A stretch of 64,000 nucleotides of DNA from Streptomyces sp. DvalAA-43 (GTDB taxonomy: Bacteria; Actinomycetota; Actinomycetes; Streptomycetales; Streptomycetaceae), in NCBI RefSeq assembly GCF_900091725.1, contig NZ_FMBW01000091.1, positions 1 to 64,000 of the forward strand, given 5' to 3'. Positions 24,863-33,207 of the stretch are shown here, in pieces. Each line of letters opens with the position of its first letter. Positions within the stretch are counted from its first letter, which is position 1. Made by a program: the position numbers and the translations under genes. Below the pieces are notes generated by a model. The model was given only the letters and a program-made list of their open reading frames with translations. It had not been told where the DNA came from and ran no database searches.

Positions 24863-25900
24863 TCAGGTGGTTCTGCGGCCGCGCGCCAGAAAGCGCTGGG
24901 CCACCACGACAACGATAAGGAACCCGCCGCTGACCACCGACTGGTAGGAGGAGTTCAGCGAACCGATCTGGTTGATGAGGTTCTGGATGACGGCCAGCAG
25001 CAGGACGCCCCAGAGGGTGCCGCCGACCGATCCGGCGCCGCCCACGAGCAGGGTGCCGCCGATCACGACGGCGGAGATGGCGTCGAGTTCCATCCCCACG
25101 CCGACGATGGTGACGCCGGAGGACAGCCTGGCCGCGTTCAGCGCACCGGCGAGTCCGGCCAGCAGACCGCTGAGCGTGTAGACGAGGAGCTTCGTACGGG
25201 CGACGGGCAGGCCCATCAGGGTGGCCGCGTCGCTGCTGCCGCCCACGGCGAAGAGGGTCTGACCGAACGAGGTGCGCTGGAGCAGCAGTCCGCCGGCGCC
25301 GAACAGCGCCAGGGCGACGAGGACCGGGTGGCCGAAGCCCCCTACGCTGCCCTGCCCCAGCTCGGCGAAGGCGGAGCCCTTGGGCACGAGGTAGGTGGTG
25401 GCGCCCTCGTCGGTGAAGGCCAGGAGCATGCCGCGGGCCGCCAGCAGGGTCGCGAGGGTGACGATGAAGGGGGCCATTCCGGCGCGGGCGATCAGGAATC
25501 CGTTGAGCAGACCGATCGCACCGCAGACCGCGAGCGGTACGAGCAGCGCGGGCAGGAGGCCCCACTGCGAGGCCCAGGCGGCGAGCACCCCGCCGAGGGC
25601 GAAGACGGAGCCGACGGACAGGTCGATGCCTCCGCTGATGACGACCAGGGTCATGCCGAGGGCGACCACGGCGAGGAACGACGCCTGCACGGTCACACCG
25701 CGGGCGTTGTCCAGGGTGGCGAACGTCGGGTAGACGAACGAGGCCACGATCACGACGGTCAGCAGGACGGCGAGCACGCCCTGGCGCTGGAGGAGTCCGG
25801 CGAGCCGCCGCGCAGCCCCGGACCCGGCTGCCGGGCGGGGTGCGCCCTCTCCGGACGGCGCGGGGGCCTGGGCCACCGCCGCGGGTGTGGTTTCGTTCAT
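24863..25900 (-). CDS. Sugar ABC transporter permease (second)
   Basis: A 345-aa RbsC/AraH-type permease with about 8-10 membrane segments. Typical segments include VALGMTLVVISGGIDLSVGSVFALGGVLAA and VIGGTLLVGGAGSVGGTLWGVLLLAVIQNLI. A Pro/Ala-rich cytoplasmic N-terminus of about 35 residues precedes the first helix. It overlaps the upstream permease by 4 bp (ATGA). Two different permeases with one ATPase and one binding protein is the layout of E. coli ytfQ-ytfR-ytfT-yjfF (galactofuranose uptake); this one corresponds to yjfF or ytfT. Confidence 0.87.
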   Translation of the reverse strand: MNETTPAAVAQAPAPSGEGAPRPAAGSGAARRLAGLLQRQGVLAVLLTVVIVASFVYPTFATLDNARGVTVQASFLAVVALGMTLVVISGGIDLSVGSVFALGGVLAAWASQWGLLPALLVPLAVCGAIGLLNGFLIARAGMAPFIVTLATLLAARGMLLAFTDEGATTYLVPKGSAFAELGQGSVGGFGHPVLVALALFGAGGLLLQRTSFGQTLFAVGGSSDAATLMGLPVARTKLLVYTLSGLLAGLAGALNAARLSSGVTIVGVGMELDAISAVVIGGTLLVGGAGSVGGTLWGVLLLAVIQNLINQIGSLNSSYQSVVSGGFLIVVVVAQRFLARGRRTT

Positions 25901-26871
25901 CGGGACCGACGCTCCCGTGCGACGTAGACGGCGGCGATGATGATGGCCGCCTGGGCGATCTGTGCGGTGGAGTCGGGCAGGTCGTGCTTGACGAGCGTGG
26001 CGCGCAGCAGCTGCATCAGCAGGGCGCCCGCGACGGTACCCAGCACCCGGACGGAACCGCCGTCGAGAGGGGTGCCGCCGACCACGACCGCCGTGATGGC
26101 GGAGAGTTCCATGAGAGTGCCGAGCGAGGAGGGGTCGCTGGCGGTGAGCCTGGCAGTGGCAAGGACGCCGGCGAGGGCGGCCAGTACGCCGCAGATCACG
26201 TAGACGCCGATGAGTACGCGCCGCACGGGCAGTCCGGCGAGGACGGCGGCGGAGCGGTTGCCGCCGACGGCGACGATCTGGCGGCCGAAGGTGGTGCGCC
26301 GGACGAGAAGGGTGACGGCCACGGAGAGGACGGCGGCGATCAGTACGACCAGCGGGATGCCGAGGAAGGAGCCGGTGCCGAGCGAGAGGAGGCCGGGATT
26401 GACGATCTGCTTGAGCCGGCCGTCGGCCATGACGAGGGCGAGTCCCCGGCCGCCGACGAAGAGCGCGAGCGTGGCGACGATCGGTTGCAGTCCGACGACC
26501 GAGACCAGGGTGCCGTTGACCGCCCCGACGACCGCGCCCGCGAGGAGTGCGACGGCGAGTGCGGGCAGCAGCCCGTATCCGAGGTAGAGCGGCAGCAGCG
26601 CGGTGGCGAGCGCCATCGTCGAGCCGACGGACAGGTCGACGCCCTCCGTCCCGATGACCAGGGCCATGCCCAGGGCGACGATGACGACGGGGGCGACCTG
26701 GACGAGCTGGGTGCGCAGGTTTCCGGCGGTCAGGAAGTGCTCGGTGAACAGGGCGTTGAAGAGGAGTACCGCCGCCACGGCGACATACACGCCGTACTCC
26801 TGGTACCAGGCGGGGTCGCGCAGCCGGGCCAGGGGGCGGGCCCGGACGGGGAGGGCGGCCCGGGTGGTCAT
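25897..26871 (-). CDS. Sugar ABC transporter permease (first)
   Basis: A 324-aa permease of the same family (VIVALGMALVIGTEGVDLSVGSTMALATALLPL; VVGGTPLDGGSVRVLGTVAGALLMQLL). Start and stop overlap both neighbours by 4 bp, so the four transporter genes are translationally coupled. Transport by a heterodimer with the second permease is expected. Confidence 0.87.
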   Translation of the reverse strand: MTTRAALPVRARPLARLRDPAWYQEYGVYVAVAAVLLFNALFTEHFLTAGNLRTQLVQVAPVVIVALGMALVIGTEGVDLSVGSTMALATALLPLYLGYGLLPALAVALLAGAVVGAVNGTLVSVVGLQPIVATLALFVGGRGLALVMADGRLKQIVNPGLLSLGTGSFLGIPLVVLIAAVLSVAVTLLVRRTTFGRQIVAVGGNRSAAVLAGLPVRRVLIGVYVICGVLAALAGVLATARLTASDPSSLGTLMELSAITAVVVGGTPLDGGSVRVLGTVAGALLMQLLRATLVKHDLPDSTAQIAQAAIIIAAVYVARERRSR

Positions 26872-28505
26872 CGGGGGTCCTCCTGAGCGGCCGGGTCCGT
26901 TCCGGCGGGCACCGGTGAGTGGTCGGCGAGCACGTCGAGCAGATGGCTCTCGGTCACCGTGTCGCCCGCGAGTTCGCCCGCCACCGAGCCGCCGCGCAGG
27001 ACGACGATGCGGTCGGCTCCCTCGATGAGTTCTTCGATGTCGGAGGAGATGAGCAGGACGGCGAGGCCCTCCCGGGCGAGTTCGTCGATGAGGCCCTGGA
27101 CCTCGGCCTTGGCGCCGACGTCGATGCCGCGGGTGGGCTCGTCGAGCAGCAGCACCTTGGGTTCCAGGCAGAGCCAGCGGGCGAGGAGTACCTTCTGCTG
27201 GTTGCCGCCGGAGAGTTCGCCGACCTTCTGCTCGGGGCTCGCCGCCTTGATCCGCAGCCGTCTCATGAAGATGTCGACGACGCGGTCCTGTTTGCGGCGG
27301 GAGACCACACCGAAGCGGGAGAGCCGCGGCATGGCGGCCAGCACGATGTTCTCGCGCACGGAGAGGCCGGGCACGATGCCTTCGGCCTTGCGGTCCTCGG
27401 GCAGCAGGCTGATCCCGGCACGGATGGCACCGGCCGGACCGGTGCGGCGCAGTTTCCGTCCGCCGACCGTGATGTCACCGGAGTCCAGGCCGAGCACTCC
27501 GGCGAGGGCCTTCGCCGTCTCGCTGCGGCCGGAGCCGAGCAGCCCGCCGAGCCCGAGCACTTCGCCGCCGTACAACGACAGGGACACATCGTGGAGTTGG
27601 TGGCGCCGGTCGAGTCCGGTGGCGGTGAGTACGGGGGTGCGCGCCGTGTGGTGCTCCGCGCCGCCGAGGCCGGTGGGTCCGGTGCGGCGGGCCTCGGACA
27701 GATCGCGGCCGAGCATCATCGAGACGAGCCGCGTCCGGGCGAGGCCGGCGAGGTCGCCGGTGTGGATGTGGCGGCCGTCGCGGAGCACGGTGACGCGGTC
27801 GCAGATCCGGTAGAGCTCGTCCATGCGGTGGCTGACGTAGAGGACGGCGACGCCCTGGCCGCGCAGGCTCCCGATGACGCGGAAGAGGGTCTCGACCTCG
27901 CGCGGTTCCAGTGAGGAGGTGGGTTCGTCCATGATGACGACCTGGGCGTCGACCGAGACGGCTCGGGCCAGGGCGACCATCTGCCGGGTGCCGATGCCGA
28001 GCGTGTGCAGGGGCTTGCGGGGGTCGACGCGTAGGCCGAAGCCGTCGAGCAGTTCGGTGGTCTCGCGGTGCATGCGGGCGAAGTCGATGAGGCCGAGGCG
28101 GTTCCTGGGCTCGCGGCCGAGGAAGACGTTCCGCGCCACGCTCATCAGCGGGACGAGGTTCACCTCCTGGTGGATCGTGGAGATCCCGGCCCGCTGGGCC
28201 TCGGCCGGACGGGCGAAGGAGACGGGTCGTCCGGCGAGCCGGAGCTCTCCCCCGTCGGGCCGGTGAACACCCGTCAGGGTCTTGATCAGGGTGGATTTCC
28301 CGGCGCCGTTCTCCCCCACCAGCGCATGGGTCTCCCCGGCGCGCAGCGCGAAGGACACGTCGTCGAGTGCGACGACGCCCGGGAATCGTTTGCTCACCGA
28401 GCGGGCTTCGAGGACGGCGTCCCCGGTGGGCGGAGCGGTCACCCCCTCGGGGCGGGCGGTCCGCCCCTGCGCCGGTGCGTGCGGTACTGCTTCGGATGGT
28501 GCCAT
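26868..28505 (-). CDS. Sugar ABC transporter ATP-binding protein (tandem NBD)
   Basis: A 545-aa RbsA/MglA/YtfR-type ATPase with two nucleotide-binding halves. The first has Walker A G-E-N-G-A-G-K-S-T and Walker B V-V-I-M-D-E-P-T-S; its signature loop is degenerate (L-G-I-G-T-R-Q-M). The second has a degenerate Walker A (L-G-S-G-R-S-E-T) but an intact signature L-S-G-G-N-Q-Q-K and L-L-L-D-E-P-T-R-G-I-D. This asymmetry is normal for the family. ATG at 28505 with AGGAC upstream. About 113 bp downstream of the binding-protein gene. Confidence 0.9.
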   Translation of the reverse strand: MAPSEAVPHAPAQGRTARPEGVTAPPTGDAVLEARSVSKRFPGVVALDDVSFALRAGETHALVGENGAGKSTLIKTLTGVHRPDGGELRLAGRPVSFARPAEAQRAGISTIHQEVNLVPLMSVARNVFLGREPRNRLGLIDFARMHRETTELLDGFGLRVDPRKPLHTLGIGTRQMVALARAVSVDAQVVIMDEPTSSLEPREVETLFRVIGSLRGQGVAVLYVSHRMDELYRICDRVTVLRDGRHIHTGDLAGLARTRLVSMMLGRDLSEARRTGPTGLGGAEHHTARTPVLTATGLDRRHQLHDVSLSLYGGEVLGLGGLLGSGRSETAKALAGVLGLDSGDITVGGRKLRRTGPAGAIRAGISLLPEDRKAEGIVPGLSVRENIVLAAMPRLSRFGVVSRRKQDRVVDIFMRRLRIKAASPEQKVGELSGGNQQKVLLARWLCLEPKVLLLDEPTRGIDVGAKAEVQGLIDELAREGLAVLLISSDIEELIEGADRIVVLRGGSVAGELAGDTVTESHLLDVLADHSPVPAGTDPAAQEDPR

Positions 28506-28618
28506 GGGGCGTCCTGGCCTTCCGCTGTTCCGGAGTGGAGGCCGGTGGCGGCCGCGGCGGGGTGGTGTGCCACGGCGCCACCGGACCGGTGGTCGCGGGT
28601 TCCTGCCGATCGGTGCGG

Positions 28619-29704
28619 TCAGTACGCCCCGCCGAGCGAGGCCTTGGCGTTGGACGCGTCGTACGCCCGGTCGGAGATGATGACGTTCTCCGGGATCTCC
28701 TCGCCGCCGTAGAACTTCCGGGCGGTCGCGAAGGCGAGCGGCCCGAAGCGCGGGTTCGACTCGATGACGGCGTTGTACTCGCCGTCGGCCAGGGCCTGCA
28801 CGGCGTTGCGGGTGCCGTCCACGGAGACGATCTTCACGTCCTTGCCGGGCTTCTTCCCCGCCGCCTTCAGCGCGGTGACGGCACCGAGACCCATCTCGTC
28901 GTTCTCCGCGTAGACGGCGGTGATGTCGGGTTTGGACTGGATGAGCTGCTCCATGACCTGCTGGCCCTTGTCGCGGGCGAACTCGCCGGTCTGCCGGGCG
29001 ACGATCTTCAGGCCGGGCGCCTTGGCCGCGACCTGGTCGACGAAGCCCTTGGTGCGGTCGGTGGTGACGTTGTTGCCGGAAGCGCCGAGGAGGATGGCGA
29101 CCTTGCCCGTGCCGCCGGTCGCCTTGATCATCGCGTCGGCCGCGCGCCTGCCCTGCGCCACGAAGTCGGAGCCGAGGAAGGCCACGTGGTCCTTGCAGAC
29201 GGTGGAGTTCACCTTGCGGTCGATGGTGAGGACCGGGACCTTCTTGGCCGCGGCCGCCTTGAAGGCCGGTTCCAGACCCTCGGAGTTCAACGGGGCGACG
29301 ATCAGGAACTGGGCACCCTGGGACAGCATGTCCTGGATGTCGCTGATCTGTTTGGAGAGCTGCGACTGCGCGTTGGTGGTGAGCAGCTTCTTCACGCCGG
29401 TCTTCGCGGCTTCGTCCTTGATGGACCGGGTCTCGGCGATCCGGAACGGGTTGGCCTCCTTCTCCGACTGCGAGAAGCCGACGACCGCGTTCTTCAGATC
29501 CAGCTGCGGCGCACCGTACGTCCGCAGCGAGCACCCCGGACCGGAGCTGCTGTCGGGGGACTCGGCCGCCTGGGCGGCCTGGCTGCTGTCCCCGCCCGCG
29601 TTGTCCGGGGTCTCCGACTTGGCGCAGCCGGAGACGGCCAGCGCTGCGGTGGCGGCGAGGAGACCGGCCGCGGCGAGGGTACGGGATCGACGCTGGATCA
29701 TCAT
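28619..29704 (-). CDS. Sugar ABC transporter solute-binding lipoprotein (YtfQ-like)
   Basis: A 361-aa lipoprotein; the signal peptide ends in the lipobox A-V-S-G-C. The mature part follows the YtfQ pattern (VVGFSQSEKEANPFRIAETRSIKDEA; FLIVAPLNSEGLEPAFKAAAAKKVPVLTIDRKV; AVYAENDEMGLGAVTALKAAGKKPGKDVKIVSVDG). By that likeness the substrate may be galactofuranose or another aldofuranose or pentose. ATG at 29704 with AGGAG 10 nt upstream; a second ATG follows directly. First gene of the transporter operon. Confidence 0.88.
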   Translation of the reverse strand: MMIQRRSRTLAAAGLLAATAALAVSGCAKSETPDNAGGDSSQAAQAAESPDSSSGPGCSLRTYGAPQLDLKNAVVGFSQSEKEANPFRIAETRSIKDEAAKTGVKKLLTTNAQSQLSKQISDIQDMLSQGAQFLIVAPLNSEGLEPAFKAAAAKKVPVLTIDRKVNSTVCKDHVAFLGSDFVAQGRRAADAMIKATGGTGKVAILLGASGNNVTTDRTKGFVDQVAAKAPGLKIVARQTGEFARDKGQQVMEQLIQSKPDITAVYAENDEMGLGAVTALKAAGKKPGKDVKIVSVDGTRNAVQALADGEYNAVIESNPRFGPLAFATARKFYGGEEIPENVIISDRAYDASNAKASLGGAY

Positions 29705-29773
29705 GCGCGGGACGCTCCTTGGCGGGAGGACGGCACGCTCGCCGGCGTGCGGTGGGGGCATGGCGGCTCGATT

Positions 29774-29809
29774 TACAACGTTATATAGGTGGTGCGAGGC
29801 GAGCGGCAA
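29774..29809 (-). promoter_or_regulatory. Promoter and LacI-type operator of the sugar transporter operon
   Basis: On the minus strand, -35 TTGCCG (29804-29809), 16-nt spacer and -10 TATATA (29782-29787). Overlapping the -10 is the near-palindrome TATAACGTTGTA (29774-29785) with a central AACGTT, a common LacI-family core. Repression by the clustered LacI protein is the natural reading. The 5' leader to the ATG at 29704 is about 65-70 nt. Confidence 0.6.
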
Positions 29810-29997
29810 GACGTCGTCGGGTTGTTTCTGCGCGATGCCGGACCCACCTGGGACGGCATCCCCGGTGAACGCCGAATGGATGAACAACCCTTACGGATAA
29901 GGGTGTTGGGTGCCCGCCGCGCGCACCGAGCCCTTCGTCCGGAGCGGCGACCGGCCCGCCGAGGCCCCGGCCGCCGGAGTCTGGGACGATCGGGCGC

Positions 29998-30402
29998 GTG
30001 AGCGGATGGACAGGACGCGCCCCCCGGTGGGTGGTCGCACTCGTGGCGCTGTACGTCGCGGTCCTGGTCGCCGTCGGTACCGTCTCGCACCTCGCCGACC
30101 TGCTCCGCAACGGTCCGCACCCCTACGACTGGGCCCCTGACTGGCTGAACCTGTACTGGACCTCGCTGACGGTCCTCGACTCGCTGGCAGCCCTGCTCCT
30201 GCTCCGCGGGAGGCGGGCCGGCGTGGACCTCATGTGCGCGGTCATGGTGACCGATCTGGCGGCCAACTGGTATGCGGCGTACGGCATCCAGCACGTCGGC
30301 GCGTCGGACCGGCCGGGGCTTTGGCGCCTCGCCGCCTTCACCGCCCTCGCTCTCGCGACGGGCCCCTTCGTCCGCAGCCGCCTGACGCGCGGCGGCGGGT
30401 GA
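29998..30402 (+). CDS. Small four-helix membrane protein, unknown function
   Basis: A 134-aa hydrophobic protein with about four transmembrane helices (ALVALYVAVLVAVGTVSHLA; SLTVLDSLAALLLLRG; DLMCAVMVTDLAANWYAAYG; LAAFTALALATGPFV) and a W-Y/W-rich outer loop. I do not recognise a family. GTG at 29998; GACGAT lies 7 nt before it, suggesting a leaderless transcript. Divergent from the sugar transporter promoter. Confidence 0.7.
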   Translation: MSGWTGRAPRWVVALVALYVAVLVAVGTVSHLADLLRNGPHPYDWAPDWLNLYWTSLTVLDSLAALLLLRGRRAGVDLMCAVMVTDLAANWYAAYGIQHVGASDRPGLWRLAAFTALALATGPFVRSRLTRGGG

Positions 30403-30417
30403 GAGGCGGAAGGGGGC

Positions 30418-30475
30418 GGCCCACCCCGGGCCGGGGCCCGCGCACCGCACGGGACCGGACGGGCCGGGGTGGGCC
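30418..30475. terminator. Terminator between convergent genes
   Basis: GGCCCACCCC (30418-30427) pairs with GGGGTGGGCC (30466-30475), with further G/C pairing inside. It lies between the membrane protein gene and the convergent OYE gene. Confidence 0.5.
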
Positions 30476-30481
30476 GAGTGG

Positions 30482-31579
30482 TCAGACCGCGCGGAGATAC
30501 TGCTCCGGCTTGCGGAGTTCACCGCCCAGTTCGCGGGCCGCTTCCTGGGCCCACGACGGGCTGCGCAGCAGCTCGCGCCCGAGGAGGACGGCGTCGGCCC
30601 GGCCCTCGGTGAGGATCTTCTCGGCCTGCTGCGGCTCGGTGATCAGGCCCACCGCCGCCACGGGGAGCGAGGTCTCGGTCCGGACCCGCTCGGCGAAGGG
30701 GACCTGGTATCCCGGCCCGGTCCCGATGCGGGCGCGCGGGGCGTTTCCACCGCTGGACACGTCCAGCAGATCGACCCCGTGCGTCTGGAGCAGCGCGGCC
30801 AGCCGGACGGTCTCGTCGACGGTCCAGCCCTCGCGCTCGTCCTCGTCGTTCTCCGTGAGCCAGTCCGTCGCGGAGATCCGGAAGAAGACGGGCAGTTCCT
30901 CCGGCCAGACCTCGCGCACCGCGTCGACGACCTCCAGGGCGAGGCGGACGCGGTTCTCGAAGCTGCCGCCATACTCGTCGGTGCGCCGGTTGCTGTGCGG
31001 GGAGAGGAACTGCCCGATGAGGTAGCCGTGGGCGCCGTGCACCTCGGCGACCTCGAAGCCCGCGTCGAGGGCGCGGCGCGCGGCCTCACGGAACTGGTCG
31101 ACGATGCCCCGGATCTCGTCCGTGGTCAGCTCGTGCGGCACGGGGTGGCCCTCGTCGAACGGCAGCGGACTGGGGGCGACGGGCGTCCAGCCGTGCGCCT
31201 CCGGCCCGACCGGATGACCGCCCAGCCAGGGGGCGGCCGTGGACGCCTTGCGCCCGGCGTGGGCGAGCTGGACGCCGGGGACGGATCCCTGGCCCTTGAT
31301 GAACGCCGTGATCCTGCGGAGCGCGGCGACCTGGGTGTCGTTCCAGATGCCGAGGTCGGCGGGGCTGATCCGGCCCTCGGGGCTGACCGCCGTCGCCTCG
31401 GTGAGGATGAGCCCGGTCCCCCCTATGGCGCGCGCCGCGAGGTGGGCGAAGTGCCAGTCGGTCGCGACACCGGCGTCCGGCCCCTCCGGTGCGGCGCTGT
31501 ACTGGCACATGGGCGCCATCCAGACCCGGTTGGGAATGACGAGCGACCGCAGGGTGTAGGGCTCGAAGAGGGCACTCAC
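30482..31579 (-). CDS. Old yellow enzyme family reductase (YqjM-like)
   Basis: A 365-aa FMN-dependent NADH:flavin oxidoreductase/ene-reductase. The sequence fits the YqjM class: V-W-M-A-P-M-C-Q-Y-S-A with the regulatory Cys, Q-L-A-H-A-G-R-K, the active-site pair in E-V-H-G-A-H-G-Y-L-I-G-Q-F-L-S-P, and the phosphate-binding region L-G-R-E-L-L. It should reduce activated C=C bonds. GTG at 31579 with GGAG 8 nt upstream; homology begins there. Dyads in its promoter at 31615-31636 and 31652-31667 suggest repression, perhaps by the ArsR protein at 19.4 kb. Confidence 0.9.
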   Translation of the reverse strand: MSALFEPYTLRSLVIPNRVWMAPMCQYSAAPEGPDAGVATDWHFAHLAARAIGGTGLILTEATAVSPEGRISPADLGIWNDTQVAALRRITAFIKGQGSVPGVQLAHAGRKASTAAPWLGGHPVGPEAHGWTPVAPSPLPFDEGHPVPHELTTDEIRGIVDQFREAARRALDAGFEVAEVHGAHGYLIGQFLSPHSNRRTDEYGGSFENRVRLALEVVDAVREVWPEELPVFFRISATDWLTENDEDEREGWTVDETVRLAALLQTHGVDLLDVSSGGNAPRARIGTGPGYQVPFAERVRTETSLPVAAVGLITEPQQAEKILTEGRADAVLLGRELLRSPSWAQEAARELGGELRKPEQYLRAV

Positions 31580-31614
31580 GTCGGACTCCGTTTCGACGGG
31601 TACGGAAGGATCGC

Positions 31615-31667
31615 TAGTACGATACATCCCGTACTACGACACCCGTCAAATTACGATGACCTTCGTA
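31615..31667. promoter_or_regulatory. Operator cluster upstream of the OYE gene
   Basis: TAGTACG-N8-CGTACTA (31615-31636) is a perfect 7-8-7 dyad, and TACGA-N6-TCGTA (31652-31667) is a perfect 5-6-5 dyad. TACGA occurs at 31618, 31635 and 31652, exactly 17 bp apart. A minus-strand -35 TTGACG lies between the two dyads (about 31643-31648) and a -10 (TGTATC or TATCGT) within the first. Regulation by a dimeric repressor is likely. Confidence 0.6.
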
Positions 31668-31748
31668 CAAGGCCCCGGGCCCCGACGATCTGCCTCACGG
31701 ACACCCGGCAGGGGTGCCCGCGCTCCCGAGAGGGGCGGCCGACGGGGA

Positions 31749-32138
31749 TCAGCGGCCCCCGTCCCGCCGACGGAGCGTGATGTCGGCGTCCGCGTCATAG
31801 CCCTGGGTCCAGCTGCGCCCGGCACCCGATTTCCAGGTGACATGGGCGGTCGCCCCGTCGACCCTGATGTCGTCCACCGTCATGGCCCGGTCGCCCTCCC
31901 GGACGTCCCCTCGGCGCAGCTCGCGCGCCTTGACGGTGACGGGCCGCGCCGACCGTGCGCTGTCGGCCTCGTCCGCCGCGAGGGTGAGCGCCGCCGCCAG
32001 CTCCCGGGCACGGGCCGGGGTGCAGATCAGCGTCAGCCCGCCCGGCGGTGCCGCGGCCCTGATCTCGACCCGTGCACCCACGGGGTTCACCTCCAGGGCC
32101 GCCCCGCGCCCCTCGATGTCCTCGATCCCGCTCGTCAT
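31749..32138 (-). CDS. Hypothetical protein, 129 aa
   Basis: A soluble 129-aa protein with no family I recognise. The first half contains GARVEIRAAAPPGGLTLICTPARARELAAALTLAADEADSA, the second VDDIRVDGATAHVTWKSGAGRSWTQGYDADADITLRRR. No signal peptide or membrane segment. ATG at 32138 with GGAGGAG 8 nt upstream, a strong site that supports it as a real gene. Confidence 0.7.
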   Translation of the reverse strand: MTSGIEDIEGRGAALEVNPVGARVEIRAAAPPGGLTLICTPARARELAAALTLAADEADSARSARPVTVKARELRRGDVREGDRAMTVDDIRVDGATAHVTWKSGAGRSWTQGYDADADITLRRRDGGR

Positions 32139-32181
32139 CGCTCCACTCCTCCCCCGCCCGGCCGGTACGTCGGCCGGTACG

Positions 32182-32240
32182 GGTACATCGGCCGGTTCCT
32201 CGGCCAGTACGGTACGTCGGCCGGTTCCTCCGCCTGGTAC
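32182..32240. repeat. Imperfect tandem repeat, two units of 29-30 bp
   Basis: Units 32182-32210 and 32211-32240 share GGTAC, TCGGCCGGTTCCTC and a terminal GTAC. A smaller GGCCGGTACG-type repeat (from 32161) precedes them. They fill the gap between the 129-aa gene and the methyltransferase gene, upstream of the former. Confidence 0.6.
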
Positions 32241-32270
32241 GCCCCGGTGCTCCCGGGCCGACGGCGCGCC

Positions 32271-33047
32271 CTACGCCTCGGCCACGACGATGAAGAGCGT
32301 CACGGCCGCCAGGAAGGGACCGTCGACGAGGTGGTCCAGCCAGCGTCGCACCGCCTCCTCGGTGAAGTATCCGGCGTCGGCGGCGCGGCGCGCGGTGCGC
32401 TCCAGGCCGAGAATCCGGTCGGCGGCCCGGACGTCCCGGAAGACGGGGGTGACCGGGACGACCGTGGGCACGGCGAATCCCGCGTCCGCCGCCAGCCGGG
32501 CCAGCCGGCTGCCGATGCGGGCGTTGCGGACGGCCTCGTCCGTGACGTACCGGGTGTAGGCGCGCGACAGGCCGCTGTCCGGATGGTCGACCGTCAGGGT
32601 TCCCCAGTCGGGCTCGCCCATGACGAGCCGCCCGCCCGGCCTGAGCACACGCCGGGCTTCGCCGAGCGCGCGGGCGGGATCGGCGACGTGCTGGAGAACC
32701 CGGTCGGTACGGGCCCGGTCGGCGGAGTTGTCCGGCAGCTCCAACTCATGGATGTCGCCGAGCCGCACGGTCACATTGCCCCGCCCCGCGGTGCGTTCCG
32801 TGGCGGCGTCGGCCGAGGCCCGGTCGTGGTCGACGCCGATCACCGTGCCCGTCCCGGTGACGGCGTCGGCCAGCGCGGCGAGGTCCGTGCCGGGACCGCA
32901 GCCGAGGTCGAGCACCGTCTCACCCGCGCGGATGGCGAGTTCGTCGAGCATCCGCAGCTTGTAGGACCGGCCCAGATCGGTTGAGGCGACCCGGTCGAGG
33001 TAGGCGAACGCGTCGGGAGTGATGGTCTCGAACACCGAGGAGGTCAT
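32271..33047 (-). CDS. Class I SAM-dependent methyltransferase
   Basis: A 258-aa methyltransferase of the UbiE/Methyltransf_11 type. SAM loop ETVLDLGCGPGTDLAALAD, acidic residue in I-G-V-D-H-D, motif II region NSADRARTDRVLQHVADPARAL, and post-motif VLRPGGRLVMGEPDW. The acceptor is unknown and no biosynthetic cluster surrounds it. ATG at 33047. Confidence 0.86.
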   Translation of the reverse strand: MTSSVFETITPDAFAYLDRVASTDLGRSYKLRMLDELAIRAGETVLDLGCGPGTDLAALADAVTGTGTVIGVDHDRASADAATERTAGRGNVTVRLGDIHELELPDNSADRARTDRVLQHVADPARALGEARRVLRPGGRLVMGEPDWGTLTVDHPDSGLSRAYTRYVTDEAVRNARIGSRLARLAADAGFAVPTVVPVTPVFRDVRAADRILGLERTARRAADAGYFTEEAVRRWLDHLVDGPFLAAVTLFIVVAEA

Positions 33048-33169
33048 GGGCGCCAGTCAACCAAATCCGGCGAACCGGCGGCCTTTCTTCGGCGGGTTCA
33101 CGGATCGGACCGGGCGTGCCGTGGGTTCGGCCAGGACCGAGCCGCCCTCGCCGGGCCGTGGGTATTGCG

Positions 33170-33199
33170 TTGCGGGGCGCCCGGGGCCGTGCGTAGCGT
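33170..33199 (+). promoter_or_regulatory. Leaderless promoter of the GNAT gene
   Basis: -35 TTGCGG (33170-33175), 18-nt spacer, -10 TAGCGT (33194-33199), then 8 nt to the ATG at 33208. There is no Shine-Dalgarno sequence. Confidence 0.6.
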
Positions 33200-33207
33200 C
33201 GTCGGCC

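Noticed and set aside
32161..32240. Possible CRISPR-like or regulatory repeat array
   Set aside because: The units are imperfect, contiguous and without spacers; a simple tandem repeat.
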